From: Capronia americana
Taxonomy: Eukaryota > Ascomycota > Eurotiomycetes > Chaetothyriales > Herpotrichiellaceae
Length of the DNA: 64,000 nt
Assembly (NCBI GenBank): GCA_016110215.1
Contig: JADWQD010000003.1
Coordinates: 2,976,001 to 3,040,000, forward strand
Direction: 5' to 3'
The stretch's first letter is position 1. Each line of letters starts with the position of its first letter. A program made the position numbers and the translations under genes. This document shows, piece after piece, positions 14,201 through 30,496 of this stretch. Below the pieces are notes generated by a model. It saw only the letters and a list, made by a program, of their open reading frames with translations. It was not told the DNA's origin and made no database searches.

Positions 14201-14429
14201 GTTGACCGCGGCTTTTGTTGCCAGCGGAAGAATGAAGGAATTAGTTAGGGCGTTCGCGGTAGACAGCCAAGCGCTTTTGCAGGCGACCGAGCAAAGTGGT
14301 GCAAGTAGTGGTACCGGGACGAGTGCCAACCGGGCGAAGAAGATCCGAACCGAGAAAGGAAATGCGGATATCTGGAAGGTCAGCTGGAAGGAAGACTACA
14401 AGCCGTTGGATCTAGAGGCGATCGACTGA
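11283..14429 (+). CDS. NUP84: nucleoporin Nup84/Nup107
   Basis: Nup84 (Nup107 in animals) is a scaffold protein of the Y-shaped outer ring complex of the nuclear pore. The model has three exons: 11283-11327, 11376-13867 and 13922-14429, giving 1,014 aa, a usual size for filamentous fungi. Exon 1 encodes MAPVTRSSIYGRQSQ, then an acidic stretch leads into the helical body. Recognisable Nup84/107 segments include DQATWQTYWEMLRRG, VYGVLCGDFGAS and GLASWSVGVLYKVFLLEGKF. A short basic insert (SPSRKRKAAG), a possible nuclear signal, precedes the last intron. Only a GC-AG intron (13868-13921, donor GCAAGT, branch CTAAC) joins the last exon in frame; the nearby GTATCC donor leads to a stop. Exon 3 carries the conserved end with LEEVRQTMVPILDNDFL. 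Confidence 0.95.
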
Positions 14430-15459
14430 TGCCGCAAAGAATCGGAATACCGTCCATCACGCTTTGCACAGCCAGGACTGCAGAATCTTGAGGAGGGTTG
14501 TGCTTGTGTCGAATCTCACTCAGACTTTGGTGAATGTGATATACAACCTCCCCCTACGTCAATGAGCAAGAGCTCTAAACGAGGAGGCCTGAGTCCTAGC
14601 TCTTGATTTTCATCCCATCGATTTGCTTTCTCCGATGAGCGCAAGAGGCGAGAGAAGCGATATTGACCACCGCCACCCCTGAAACGCCGCCACTTGACGC
14701 GCCACGCGCCAGTTCGTTCAGAGGACCAAAACACGGACAGCTTCTGGTATCCTAACAGTACTCCGTCTGGTCCCTAGTCGCTGGTCGCTTTGACAGCCTA
14801 GCCATGTACTCGTACAGAGGAGTGGTTCCGTTCGGAAGAGAGGAGGTCAATCAGCTTAATTGTATCCAGATGACCGGGCCCACCTAGCATGAGCATGGCC
14901 AGGTGTGGATGAAAGGTATGATCTCGGTCGTGCTCCAAGTCCATCACTTGAACTCTCTTCCCTCTGTCTCCCTCACCTCCATTCTCCGCGGTCTTTCTCT
15001 AGAGTCCCCTGCGTCGTGACCCGCTGGCGTGCTCTCGCTTTGTCGGACTAACTGTCGATGACTGACTCGGGTTCATGCTGCGCTACCGCCTTGCCTGCTT
15101 CTTTGTATCGGAGACGAAGTCGTCAGAAAGGCGTTTCACCGGATCTCGATTGGTGAGTGTGACAAACCATTCAAGGGCGAGAGGGCCACGTAACGGCTTG
15201 AAAGTGAGATGCCAATGATTGCTGCAATGCTGCACCTCACTGCAACACTATCGGGGCAAGCGTCAAACCGATCAGCGAGCATCTCACCACAACGATGCTA
15301 GGTCCATCGGCTATAAAAATGAAGGAGAGCCCTAAATGCTTCCTGGATGGTCCGCGTCAAAGCTCAAGGGCACCTCTGTGGCGGGCGCTACCCATGTTCA
15401 CCTTAGCAGTATTGTGCGCCTTCGTGCTTAGGGGCGCAACGGTAAGAGCATTTCGACAT
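14430..15459. other. intergenic, about 1 kb
   Basis: Follows the NUP84 stop. No coding exon, RNA gene or repeat recognised. Confidence 0.5.
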
Positions 15460-15926
15460 TCAACGCCGGAGCATATCACGGGTGAGATCGAGCTGATTCA
15501 TGGCCTTAACTGTAGTAGCCATGACACTGTCAGCCGCAGTCGCCGTTCCAGAATTGAGCACGACACAGTTGTCCAGCGCCCTAGCCTTACCAATGGAAGC
15601 CGGATTGGATTTGGTTACCGTCTCTTGACTGATACGTGACTATACCGCTGTGAAGCATTTTCAACATTCGACAGAGTAGAACTGCTTCTAATGGGAATAT
15701 ACAGTTGGAAAAGCCCATATCGAACCGTTTCCAGTATAGTTAATCTTGGATGACTGTCTCTCCATGGACGGCCAGCCGATCGTTCATTCCCATCATGACG
15801 GTGGAACCCATTTAAAATGCAAGTGCCAGAGTAGGTAAAGAGAGCTTCGCGACCACGGCTTTTCTCCCTGAACTTGTAGCCTATGATGCTCTCGAATTGC
15901 CTCACTCTTTCCGGGAAGTCGGCCAT
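15460..15926 (-). pseudogene. degraded RNase III-like domain gene
   Basis: On the minus strand from an ATG at 15926 the frame reads FPERVRQFESIIGYKF, resembling the start of small fungal RNase III-like proteins, then GFHRHDGNER. At that point one extra base shifts the frame: the next frame reads RLAVHGETVIQD and stops. Further down, in a third piece, come NCVVLNSGTATAADS and VMATTVKAMNQ (near 15490-15580), resembling the later (M)ATTVEA block of the family. The catalytic signature is not intact. The pieces are in the right order and spacing, so I read this as a relic rather than chance. Such RNase III-like proteins are multi-copy in some Pezizomycotina, and relics are expected. A sequencing frameshift could account for the first break but not for all. 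Confidence 0.55.
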
Positions 15927-16977
15927 CGCGGGAAACGGTGGTATCTTTGTCAATAGAATTCGCGCCGGTGGCTATTCAAGCAAGCGAACGAGAGGGAAAG
16001 AGTGGCGGAAGCGATAAGGGCCTATGGCATGGTAGAGGGGTGACGCCGCGACAAGTACGATATATGATGCATTGAGTGAGAGATGTCGCAGGCAGGATTG
16101 CCGTAGTAACTGATGCGCTTGCCGTGGACGAGCACAGCTGCAGCTTGACAAGTTGCCGACCCGTCATGTTCGCAAACAGCACAGAGCTCATCTCCAGGCT
16201 CCGCGGAAGCAGCAGACTTGTGGAAAGTCGAAACTTCGGCGGATCTCGCGCAAAAGTCTGCCTCGAATGTGCCTCGTGCGGAAGCGAAAGACGGGAACAT
16301 GCGAAGGGTCAACAAGGTGACAAACGAATGTGTAGGCAAGTTCAATGACCATGATTAGAGGACTTCCCCGACAGTCTTATGCATGGCTTGTCATTTGCCA
16401 ACCAAGGATCAGAGCGAATGCGGAAGTACTCCTGTCTAATGAGACACGGCGCCTTGACGATGAGCATCGGCCTCAATCAGCCATCTTCCCATGTTTTTCC
16501 CTGGAGGGACTTGAGACGTCGAGGAGTGTTGTGCCGTCTGCACCGAGTGGAGGAAAATCAAGTGCAAGGCGGACGGATTCTGCGGAGACCGAGTTAGTCA
16601 TGCGACGGCATTGGGCGGAAACACTGCGAAAGTGTTGGCTCGGGGAGGTCAGCCCTGGCATTGACGAGGCGACTGGGTCCATGATGTAAGCCAGAGGGTG
16701 AAACCACAGGTAATATCAAGGGATATGGCACTGCTGTGTGGAATGTATAAGACTAAAACACTTTACGCTGGTTGACATGGCGCTCGTTCAAGGCGAAGCA
16801 AAACCCTAGAGCCTCTGACTATCTTGGGTACCAGAGTATACGCGGCCCCATCAGCCATCCAGTACTATCATACCCACCCCAAAGCTACTCGACAGCACAG
16901 CCTTGTCATCCGACCGAGCTTCGCAGACGTTCCGGTAATCTCTAGAGCGCCCCAAGGCGAATCTCCTCGTCGACAGG
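15927..16977. other. intergenic, about 1 kb
   Basis: Upstream of the plus-strand HD-domain gene. No exon, repeat or RNA gene recognised. Confidence 0.5.
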
Positions 16978-17721
16978 ATGAGCGATAGTGTGAAGGCCTA
17001 CGGCTTGACGGCGTTGCCAGCCGATCAGTCGCAAGACAAGCCAAGAACGACCAGTCCTCAGCCCATGGACATCTCATCGCTTCAGCCTCCTCAGACACCG
17101 CTCGCTGAACGCGTAACCGCATATGTCAAGTCAAAGCTTGACTCTGACACTTACCGTCACAGCTTGCGGGTGTACACCTGGGGCTTAGCCATCTCCAGGC
17201 AGTGTTTTCCCGAGTTTGAACTCACGCCAGGCTCGAAACTCGAGGAGACGTGGTATCTGACCGCCATGCTGCATGACATTGGCACCTGTGACGAATTCAT
17301 TGCAAGGACCCGTCTCAGTTACGAATTTTTTGCTGGTCTTCATGCATTTGATCTTTTGCAGAATCCGTGGGTGACGGGAGGCGAGGGTATCGCACCGCGG
17401 GAACAGGCCGAGAGCGTGGTGGAAGCCATCCTAAGGCATCAAGATGTGCAGGATAAGGGCAAGGTCACCCTCGTAACCCGCCTGATTCACTGGGGTACTC
17501 TGCTGGACAACATTGGTGCTGTGAAGGAGTTGGTGCACCCCGAGACCATCGAGAACGTGGTCCGGGAATATCCTCGGCCGGGATGGAGTGGCTGCTTCAA
17601 AGGGACAGTCGAAAAGGAGAAGAGACTGAAACCTTACGCGATGGTGTCCCGCATCGAGGGCTTCGAGGAAGTCATCGAGAAGAATGGCGCCACAGGTGGG
17701 CTGATGGCCAAGTATGAATGA
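16978..17721 (+). CDS. cyanamide hydratase-like HD-domain protein
   Basis: A single exon of 247 aa, the usual length of the fungal cyanamide hydratase family (Myrothecium Cah, yeast Ddi2/Ddi3), which hydrates cyanamide to urea with a metal centre. The HD-type metal ligands are in place: the histidine in DTYRHSLRVY (about residue 60), the HD pair in TAMLHDIGTC (about 99-100), the histidine in ILRHQDV and the aspartate in LLDNIGA. The first 35 residues are Pro/Ser/Gln-rich and unlike the core. No urea or nitrogen genes are adjacent, so the physiological substrate is open; many family members have unknown natural roles. Confidence 0.9.
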   Translation: MSDSVKAYGLTALPADQSQDKPRTTSPQPMDISSLQPPQTPLAERVTAYVKSKLDSDTYRHSLRVYTWGLAISRQCFPEFELTPGSKLEETWYLTAMLHDIGTCDEFIARTRLSYEFFAGLHAFDLLQNPWVTGGEGIAPREQAESVVEAILRHQDVQDKGKVTLVTRLIHWGTLLDNIGAVKELVHPETIENVVREYPRPGWSGCFKGTVEKEKRLKPYAMVSRIEGFEEVIEKNGATGGLMAKYE

Positions 17722-19687
17722 CGATAATGATGAGCTGGTGCATACGAGTACGCTTCTTGCGGTCATCGGGTTGGGAGTCGCGTGGGCGAAATCACGAAGG
17801 AGATCTGTTTGTCCCGCTTCACAGATGGAAACGTCGCACTCACCTACCTGAGAATGGCATGGCCTCTGGTCTCATGATTCGTCGGCGACGACGCATGTGG
17901 TCGGGTTAAGCTGGAGACTGCGTAGCCAGTCGTTCCCCTACTCACTACATGTCGCAAGCTCATAGGATAGGCAGAGGCAGACACATGATTCTCGGGTGAG
18001 CTGGCGGTTTTGCCATCGAGTTTTGTACGGCAGTGGTACGTACTGAAAGCAGGAAAGATAACACTTGGGCTATTTAAGTTTCCCCTCAATGCCCAGAGCG
18101 ACGGCACTTCCTGGGCGCTCAGGCCAAGGACCGTCGTTTGATCAACCAGGATGTTTGCCAATGTACGTGAAGCAAATGGCTTCTCCGGACAAGAACCACG
18201 TGTCGGCGATTGAAGCAAGACCAAGCGTTGACTTGGAACTGGGCATGGGCATCTTCATTGCTCTTGTTTCGTCGACTGGGTAATCTTCCATTAGATCATT
18301 GGGGAGGAAATCGATATTGCCACTGCGACCATAGCCACCCCTTGATGTTCCGGATACGCACCGAAGAGGAAGGCCGGGATAGATCATTTCCGCATAAGGA
18401 AGCATCAGGATCTGATATCGGGAGTCTTGGGACCTCCATCGTGTAAGACGCTGGGGGCAAATAATTTGACGGGAATTTGATATGAGAGTGGAAGGTACGA
18501 CTGCTGCTGGAGTGTCAGCTAGCATAGCCTGGTATGAGAAGGAATCACTCATCTCGTTCCCAGAACCAGCACGCCCAGGCTGTTAGGGGACAAGGAAGGC
18601 TGCCTGACACGGATGGAGAAGTTTTAGCACCGTGGCAGTGCAAAAGGTGACCACCGTTTCGGGCCAAGCGATTGGAGGAGCGGCGCTCATTCTGCAGCAG
18701 AGGCGCGCCGATGCAAGCGGGGACGCATGCGGTTGCGAGGTTTTTGTCTGATGGATGTCAGATGTTGTTTGCCGCCATGCCAAAGAGCATGCAGAGTTGT
18801 CGCTCGAACGCAGCGGTGTCCATGTTCCAGACGGAGATTTCAGTTTGATGCGGGTGGTGGTGAGGAAAGAATCAGGTACATCAGATCGGCCATTGAAGAG
18901 TCCGATGGCAGTGAGGCAGCGGCCAACAGCCAGTCAGAGGCGTTGGACCGCGATGATTTAACCTGAAAAGAGCCTAGCCGCCCAGAGAGCCCGCATTTTA
19001 AAGGAGATTTAGGCTTGGGTTGGGCTGGCGGGGGCCTGTAAGCGGCCTGGCTTCCAGATGCATTCCCAAAGTCACTCAACTTGATGGTCGACGCACTCAC
19101 TGCACACATTCTTTCACCTCGACCATTCGGGAGCCGTGACATCTCTCCAAGAGCAAATGGCCTCGCAGTCCCTTTCCTTTGTACATACCTCTTCCAACTT
19201 CTCCGTTAGTCATTCTTCTTTAGTCTGAAGCTTCCTCGTTTAATTGCAAGGCGGAATTCGCACCCGAAGATCATCCCTTTGTTGTACATTATTGCAGATG
19301 CGCTTTCAGTCAACCCGACCCATGAGATTGTGTCCTTCTTAGGCACGGACCCCGAACCCTCTCGTCCGAGCAGAATCGTTTCCAGGACCGTCTTCGGGAG
19401 CCAAAAGTAAATAATCGGTGGAGTGATCCTCACCTGCCAAACGGACATCTGTGAGTATGGCCCCGATCACACCGTGGTTCTCTCGCTGCAAAGCAGTTCT
19501 GACAGCGTCATCCTACCAGTTTTGTTTGGGATAATACCAGCAGCAAACTTAATACCACCATCTACTTCTGCTGCCGGTCGGCCATTTCCTCAACCGAACC
19601 TTTATGATACGTCTTGAATCCGCCCTTTGGAAAGTCGCTGTACGAAAGAGCGGCTGAAGAGACTGGCCAGCACAGCCCGACCCGGCC
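17722..19687. other. intergenic, about 2 kb, upstream of the Ca2+-ATPase
   Basis: The last 500 bases probably include a long 5' leader of the calcium ATPase gene. A GTGAGT near 19451 could be a leader intron donor. Open frames at 18142-18552 and 18840-19142 on the minus strand show no family features. Confidence 0.45.
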
Positions 19688-22600
19688 ATGTCTTCGCCAG
19701 CAGGCGGTGGGACAGACGATGCAGGCTCAGAGTCGCCGAGAGCACCTCAGCAGAGACCACGCGCGCCTACGATCAGTATAGACGATTCCGCCGTTAATTC
19801 CCCTCAGACCTCCGAAGAACCTTCCAGCGCCGTTTCCGACAAGCCAGCACCGTTACCTCGAATACAGACATCAGGTCTTGACTCTGGCCCTACGTTGGCC
19901 TCGCCTTTCTCCGTATCGCCGACCGACGTTCGCCCATCCTCCGACGCCGGGAACCGCGAGTCGCGCCCGACCTCCCCACATAACGTGTCTTCTCCGAGAG
20001 GCCAGTTCCTTGATGGCGCCGCACACAACTTCCTCGCCGTGCCCGGCTCAAGGCCCAGGGCCACATCGATGGAATCCCAGAATTCGGCGTCCACGTCGGA
20101 ATTTGGAGGCGAAACACAGATAGCATCTACGCTCTCCGCTACGGATGACGTGCGGAAAAACTCCTTCAATAACAATGATGATGTGATCAACGATGCGGAT
20201 GCCCTGACGCCGGATCCCGGCACAGAGCCGGATTTCGAGGTCGAGAACAACCCCTTCGCTTTTAGCCCTGGTCAACTGAATAAAATGATCAATCCCAAGA
20301 ATCTGGCTGCCTTTCACGCTCTTGGGGGTCTTGCGGGCCTTGAGAGAGGTTTACGGACAAATCGACACAGTGGCTTGAGTGTCGACGAAGTGGGCTTAGA
20401 AGGCACAGTGGACTTCCGAGAAGCTGTTCAGGCTGGCGCCGAAGCCGAGGAACATTTTGGGGCCGTCAAGCGAACTACCACCGGCGTGTCATTGACAGCA
20501 GCTGCGAAGACTTCAGAAAACTCGTTTGCCGACCGAAAGCGCGTCTTCAAGGACAATCGTCTGCCCGAGAAGAAGGCCAAGACTTTCTGGCAACTTGCAT
20601 GGATCGCTTACAACGACAAAGTGCTAATATTGCTTTCGGTGGCGGCCGTCATCTCGCTCGCGCTTGGAATATACCAGACCGTCAATCCTGCGCCGTCCGA
20701 AGCCCACGAAGCCAAAGTGCAATGGGTTGAGGGTGTGGCCATCATGGTCGCAATCTTTGTGGTGACTTTTGTGGGCGCCCTCAATGACTACCAGAAGGAG
20801 CGTCAGTTCGTCAAATTAAACCGTAAGAAGGAAGAACGCTTTGTCAAGGTCATCCGCTCTGGCAAGTCTCAGGAAATCTCGGTCTATGATATCTTGGTTG
20901 GAGATGTGATGCATCTCGAGCCCGGAGATTTGATTCCCGTGGATGGTGTCTTTATCGACGGCCACAACGTGCGTTGTGACGAGTCTTCTGCCACCGGAGA
21001 ATCTGATATCATTCGGAAGACGGCCGCCGACGACGTTTATCACGCCATTGAGAACCATCAAAGCCTGAAGAAGATGGATCCATTCATCCTGTCCGGCGGC
21101 AAGGTCTCCGAGGGCGTCGGCACCTTCCTCGTCACTGCGACTGGTGTCAATTCGAGCTACGGCAAAACTTTGATGTCGCTACAGGATGAAGGTCAGACTA
21201 CTCCACTACAGATGAAGCTGAATGTTCTTGCCGAGTATATCGCCAAACTTGGATTGGCCGCTGGTCTACTCTTGTTTGTGGTCCTCTTTATCAAATTCCT
21301 GGCCGAGCTCAAGAACATCGAGGGGGGCTCGCAGACCAAAGGTCAACGCTTCCTCCAAATCTTCATCGTTGCGGTCACCATTATCGTGGTTGCGGTTCCC
21401 GAGGGTCTACCGCTGGCTGTCACGCTCGCCCTTGCTTTTGCCACTACCCGGATGCTGAAGGACAACAATCTCGTGCGTCTCTTGCGGGCTTGCGAAACGA
21501 TGGGCAACGCCACCACTGTATGCTCTGACAAAACTGGGACACTGACGCAGAACAAAATGACGGTCGTGGCGGGCACGCTTTCGACTGCTTCCAGATTCGG
21601 CGACAAACAGCAGCCGATCAACTCGACAGCTGCGTCAGATGCCAAAATCTCGGGCCCTGCCGAAATTTCCAATGATGTCTCTGCTGCCGAGTTCTATGCA
21701 ACGCTCTCCCAAGACACCAAGTCACTGCTCAAGGATTCGATCATTCTCAACTCCACCGCGTTCGAAGGGGAAGAGGATGGCAAACAGGTCTTTATCGGTT
21801 CCAAAACCGAGACGGCTCTCCTCCAATTTGTTGTTGATCATCTCCCGGTGGATTCGATCGGCGAAGAGCGAGCAAATGCTGATATCGCGCAAATGGTTCC
21901 CTTTGACTCCGGCCGCAAGTGTATGGCTGTGGTCATCAAGATGGCTAATGGCAAATACCGCATGCTCGTCAAAGGAGCCTCGGAGATCCTGATATCGAAA
22001 TGTACCAGAATTGTTAACGACCCAACAAAGGAGTTAGTAGACTCGCCCATAACGTCGGACCAAGTGGAGACTCTCAACGGGATTGTGAGCAATTATGCGT
22101 CTCGCTCTCTACGTACCATTGCCTTGCTTTACCGAGATTTCAACGAATGGCCACCGCGCGGAGCAGCCCTTGCAGAAGATAAGAGGCAGGCGGACTTCGA
22201 CAAGATCTTCAAGGATATGATCTTTCTTGGCGTGGTGGGAATCCAGGATCCGCTGCGCCCCGGTGTCGAGAAAGCAGTTCGGGACTGTCAAATGGCTGGC
22301 GTTTTTGTCCGAATGGTCACCGGAGACAACATAATGACGGCGAAGGCCATTGCTACCGAGTGTGGTATCTTCACGTCTGGCGGCATTGCCATGGAAGGTC
22401 CAGTCTTTCGGAGATTGAGTTCCAAGCAGCTGACGCAGGTGATTCCGCGCCTGCAGGTGCTTGCCAGATCAAGTCCGGACGACAAAAAGCTCCTCGTAGG
22501 CCACCTCAAGAAGCTCGGAGAAACTGTTGCCGTTACGGGTGATGGGACAAATGACGCACCCGCCCTCAAAACAGCAGATGTCGGCTTCTCCATGGGTATT

Positions 22601-24056
22601 GCGGGCACTGAGGTTGCCAAAGAAGCATCGGCCATCATTCTGATGGATGACAACTTTGCCTCAATCGTCAAAGCTATCTCCTGGGGCAGGACGGTCAATG
22701 ACGCTGTCAAGAAGTTCTTACAAGTAAGCTCCCCGACCCCGTCTGATTACGTGTCAAGTCTAATTCAATATTCAGTTCCAGATTACGGTCAACATCACTG
22801 CGGTTTTCCTCACCTTCATCTCCGCCGTTGCCAACGATGAGGAGAACTCGGTGTTGACTGCTGTACAGCTTCTATGGGTCAACTTGATCATGGACACTTT
22901 CGCTGCTCTGGCACTCGCCACCGATCCTCCTTCGGCTTCTATACTGAAAAGACGGCCGGAACCAAAATCGGCCCCGCTGATCACAATCACGATGTGGAAG
23001 ATGATCATCGGGCAGTCGATATACCAGCTCGTGGTGACGCTTGTCCTATACTTTGCCGGTAACAGTATTCTGTCTTATCAAACTCCAGGCGAGAAAGACC
23101 GACTTCACAGCACGATCTTCAATACGTTTGTTTGGATGCAGATCTTCAACCAATACAATTCCCGACGGTTGGACAACAAATTCAACATCTTCGAGGGTGT
23201 GTTGCGCAACTACTGGTTTATCGGCATCCAGTTCCTCATCGTCGGTGGGCAGATCTTGATCATGTTCATCGGAGGACAGGCCTTCTCGATTAACCGCATC
23301 AACGGGGCGCAGTGGGGATATTCCCTTGTGTTAGGCGCGCTCTCAGTGCCTATGGCAGTCATAATACGTCTGATACCCGATGAATTGTTTGCAAGGTTGA
23401 TCCCACCTATGCCTAGAAGAAAGAAGCGTGGTCCGGAATTTGTGCTCGAAGACGACGAGAAGGTGCAATGGAATCCAGCGCTAGAAGACATTCGAGAAGA
23501 GCTGCAATTCCTGAAGAGGATCCGAGGCGGACGCATCTCGGAGCTGACATACAAGCTGCAACATCCGAAAGACGCATTTCGTCCACGATCCCGAAGCCCA
23601 TCGCGATCCCGCTCGAATAGCGAACTGCCGCAGACTCCAGATGGAGAACCAGTTGTGGTGGAGGCATTGACAGGATCGCCGTCTTCTCCGGAGAAAGCGA
23701 AGCGGCGGGCGAGATCAAGCTCGAACTCGGTCTTCGGTCCGGCTACAGCTATGGCAGGCATCATTGCAGGCAGCGTTGCTGGAGGATGGTCTCCCATTGA
23801 AAGACGGGCAGAAGAACAAGAAACAGTACGGTTCACGCGGTCTCGATCACACTCCGGTGTTGAGGGAACAGCCGGGATGGAAATCCATCCTGCAACGCCG
23901 GCAGAAGACCCTGTCTTTGCACAAACAGCTCCCAAATCTGGGGTCCCTCCGAGCCAGGATCCTGAACTCGCGCCTCACTTCGAGCACGCGCCGCCTCACA
24001 GTCCTTCAGCTCGATCAAGAGGTTCACATTCACGAAGTCCCTCCTCTACCGTTTGA
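19688..24056 (+). CDS. PMC1: PMC1-type calcium-transporting P-type ATPase
   Basis: This P2B-type pump moves Ca2+ out of the cytosol, in fungi mostly into the vacuole. Two exons, 19688-22723 and 22776-24056, with a 52-nt intron give 1,438 aa. The disordered Ser/Pro-rich N-terminus is long (about 290 residues). Core motifs are complete: transmembrane segments from about residue 310, the TM4 motif VPEGLPLAVTLALAF, the phosphorylation site CSDKTGTLTQNKM, the nucleotide-binding KGASEI, MVTGDNIMTAKAIA, and TGDGTNDAPAL. The intron falls just before TM5 (QITVNITAVFLTF), and the TM6 segment LLWVNLIMDTFAALALATDPP is intact. The C-terminal tail of about 250 residues is rich in Arg-Ser and Pro, and the pump should be regulated through its long termini. 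It matches Aspergillus PmcA/Neurospora NCA-type proteins in length. Confidence 0.95.
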
Positions 24057-24848
24057 GCGCAATGACACAATCCATGACAAAGTAAGCAATATATGGCCGC
24101 CTTGCGCGGATTTCAAGTGGGCAAAGAGCTTGTCGTTGTCCTCGTGGCAATAGCTCTCCGTAATTGCATTGTTTCCAGACAGCATTGCCGCCAATGCTGT
24201 CAGCAGCTATGGCAGGCCGAGAGTCGTTCATTACGGATGTCCTAGCTATGCCACACCGTCGCTCTAATCAGGCAGAATCGGCGAAGATATTTGATGCTCG
24301 AGGCTGAGTGGAATTTGGGGCCTTTCCCACACAGGTTGCATTGTACAGACACGCGATCCGGGTCGCCCGGACAGCAAATTCAAAGGGGCGACCGAGAATA
24401 CGCATCTGGCTCAAAAAGGAAATACGGGATACGGGATACGGGAGCCTCAGAGCAGCCAAGCTGAGACGGAGGATACGTTGTGAAGGCAGGAATGGATCAT
24501 GGAGCATCTTGTCCTCTCCGCACAAGCATTGCTCGAGGTAGCAAGTAACAATAATAGGATATGCTGAAAAACAACAGCGCAGCACTGAGCACACTTGGCT
24601 GTTTTCCCAGGCGGTGATTCAGGGGTCTTTGCCCCCGAGGCTGGCCCGTGAGGCTGTGAGCCGAGGTACGCAGAGGGGCCAATCGCCGCCGCCAACTGCC
24701 ACCGAAGATTCACGTCCGGGCCCATAATTTCTGCGCTTCAAACTCGACCATACCTCATCGCTGCATTGTTGAGGCCGAGTTTCGCACTTCGCTACGTCGT
24801 ATCCGGCCGGCCTTCTGGCGGCGCGGATATCTAAGCCTTTTGGACATC
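24057..24848. other. intergenic, about 0.8 kb
   Basis: 3' flank of the calcium ATPase and upstream region of the thioesterase. It contains one short tandem repeat (listed separately) and no recognised gene. Confidence 0.5.
24422..24442. repeat. short tandem repeat (ATACGGG)x3
   Basis: Three perfect copies of the 7-mer ATACGGG in the thioesterase upstream region. Likely a replication-slippage product. Confidence 0.9.
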
Positions 24849-25984
24849 ATGGCTTCATCAGGGCGGTCAACAATACATAAAATCTTCTGCTTCGCCGCTC
24901 GACCAAGTCCTCCTTTGAATCTGAGAGCGACTACCGCTACTGTTGCCGACTGCGCTTCTCACTCCGCTGCATCTACCTCTTCGCGATCCACACTCGCTCA
25001 CAGGCTGATCCACACGGCCACTGGCTCTTTATCGCTGTCGACAGCATCAATTGCTCGGGGGAAGGCCACGAGACATTTAAGAATACTAGGCAGCGCTGGG
25101 TTGAGCCCGTATTCCACAGGTGAGTCGAATCTGACTACGGCGAGGCTCCAATCGCGGACTGACGTGCTCTCTCAGTCGTTGTACACAACAGGGGACAAGC
25201 ACGAGTACGGCGGACGATCAGCTTCCTGCTCATCAGCACGCTCTCTTTTGCCGTTGGCACCTACTTGGCCATCAACTACTCCTCCCCGGTCCTCCATCCT
25301 CTCATAATGGGGTCAATACCCTCCGACGCCGAGACCCTCGCTCTCTACACTCCCGACAACGATTTGGCACGGGAGATTGACGAACATATCAAGAATTGTG
25401 CTCTGGCAAGGTCGTTACGGTCGAATCCTGACTTCGTCGAGTCAAGACCGCACCTGAAAATCCCCGACGAAGTGAAACAGCACAATCTGACAGCGGGCAC
25501 GCTGTCCGGTCCCGGCATGATTGTGGTGCCGCCGTACTATTTTAACGAGAAGGGTGGGAAATCCATGGTCCAGATATTCTACGTCGGCACCGATGTCTCA
25601 GGGCATCCGGGAATTGTGCACGGCGGCTTCTTGGCGACAATGCTCGACGAGGGCCTTGCGCGGTGCGCATTCCCTGCCATGCCGAACAAGGTCGGCGTGA
25701 CAGCCAATCTAAATATCAATTACCTGAAGCCCACAATGGCAGGGCAATTTTTGGTTCTGCGAGCAAAAACAACAAAGGTCGAGGGCCGCAAGGCGTGGGC
25801 TGAGGGCTGGATTGAGAGTTTGGAGGTTTCTGAAGGGGAGGAGCCCGTGAAATTGGTGGAGGCCAGCGCGTTGTTTGTAGAGCCGAAACATGCCAAGGTA
25901 CGTCTCAAGTCTTGTTGAAGCATGAATTTGACAACTGACACTACATTGCAGGTCTTGAAGTCACTTTACAGAGTGGCGTCATAA
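24849..25984 (+). CDS. membrane-anchored hotdog-fold thioesterase
   Basis: Three exons, 24849-25119, 25176-25897 and 25952-25984, give 341 aa ending in VLKSLYRVAS. The start is the ATG at 24849. The first 90 residues are rich in Ser, Arg and Ala, resembling a mitochondrial presequence. A hydrophobic segment (FLLISTLSFAVGTYLAI, about residues 108-124) could anchor it in a membrane. The hotdog domain, about 200-330, contains the PaaI/THEM4-like stretch GHPGIVHGGFLATMLDEG, with the typical HGG turn, and later NLNINYLKPTMAGQF. Members hydrolyse acyl-CoA thioesters; the acyl chain preference cannot be read here. The architecture fits fungal mitochondrial acyl-CoA thioesterases of the UPF0644 type. 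Confidence 0.88.
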
Positions 25985-29743
<3,759 letters not shown>

Positions 29744-30496
29744 AGGGTGACGCCAGATGAATTTGAACATGATATCCCAAGTTAAAAAAGATTGTACACG
29801 CTATCGCCTTCGCGGTGACGAGGAGTTGCAGGCGGTGTTGCAAGCTCGACGGATTGCAATCCACACTACATAGCAATTAAGAGATTTGTCACCGGTCCTG
29901 AAGCATGCAATTTATTGTCTCGCTTCTCGTCTTCGCCCGATATAGACCTTTGTCCTTTGTCTACCTGGTCGAGCTCTAGATATCAAGCCGTCCTTTCTGA
30001 TCGCCTGAATGCCCCCCAGGGTGCGAGTTCCCAGTGGTTGCAAAGCGGTGGCCTGTATCGTTCAAACCTGCGACATTCGGCTTAGATAGCTCAGCACTCT
30101 TGCGCCCTAGATCGTGACTAACTTCTGCGACTGTGACATATATTTCGAATTTCGGAAGTTAGGAGAGGGTACGCCGTATTTCGTGAATGATCTGTCGTCG
30201 AAGTGATTGATAGACAGGCGAGGTGTCGATAAAGGCTCCAGCGAGAGAGAATGACGCAGGGCAACAAGCTCGCAAAGTGGGAGCTCCAGCTCTCACCTCC
30301 AACTAAATTGTTTACCCGGACAGCTGCATGTACAGCCCTCGATACCTTACCAACCTGACTTTGCGTGAACTGCGTTTAGGAAGCTTTAGATTGGGAGTCT
30401 GATTGTCTTGGTCTATGCTCTCGCATCCTCCGCCCTTGGTTCTTTTCCAACCTCCGTCTTGCCATTGAACTCGCCTTCCCCTCTCCCCAACCCACA
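29744..30496. other. intergenic, about 0.75 kb
   Basis: 3' flank of katG and upstream region of VMA5. Nothing else recognised. Confidence 0.5.

Noticed and set aside
18142..18552. 136-codon minus-strand frame upstream of the Ca2+-ATPase
   Set aside because: No recognisable domain or conserved motif.
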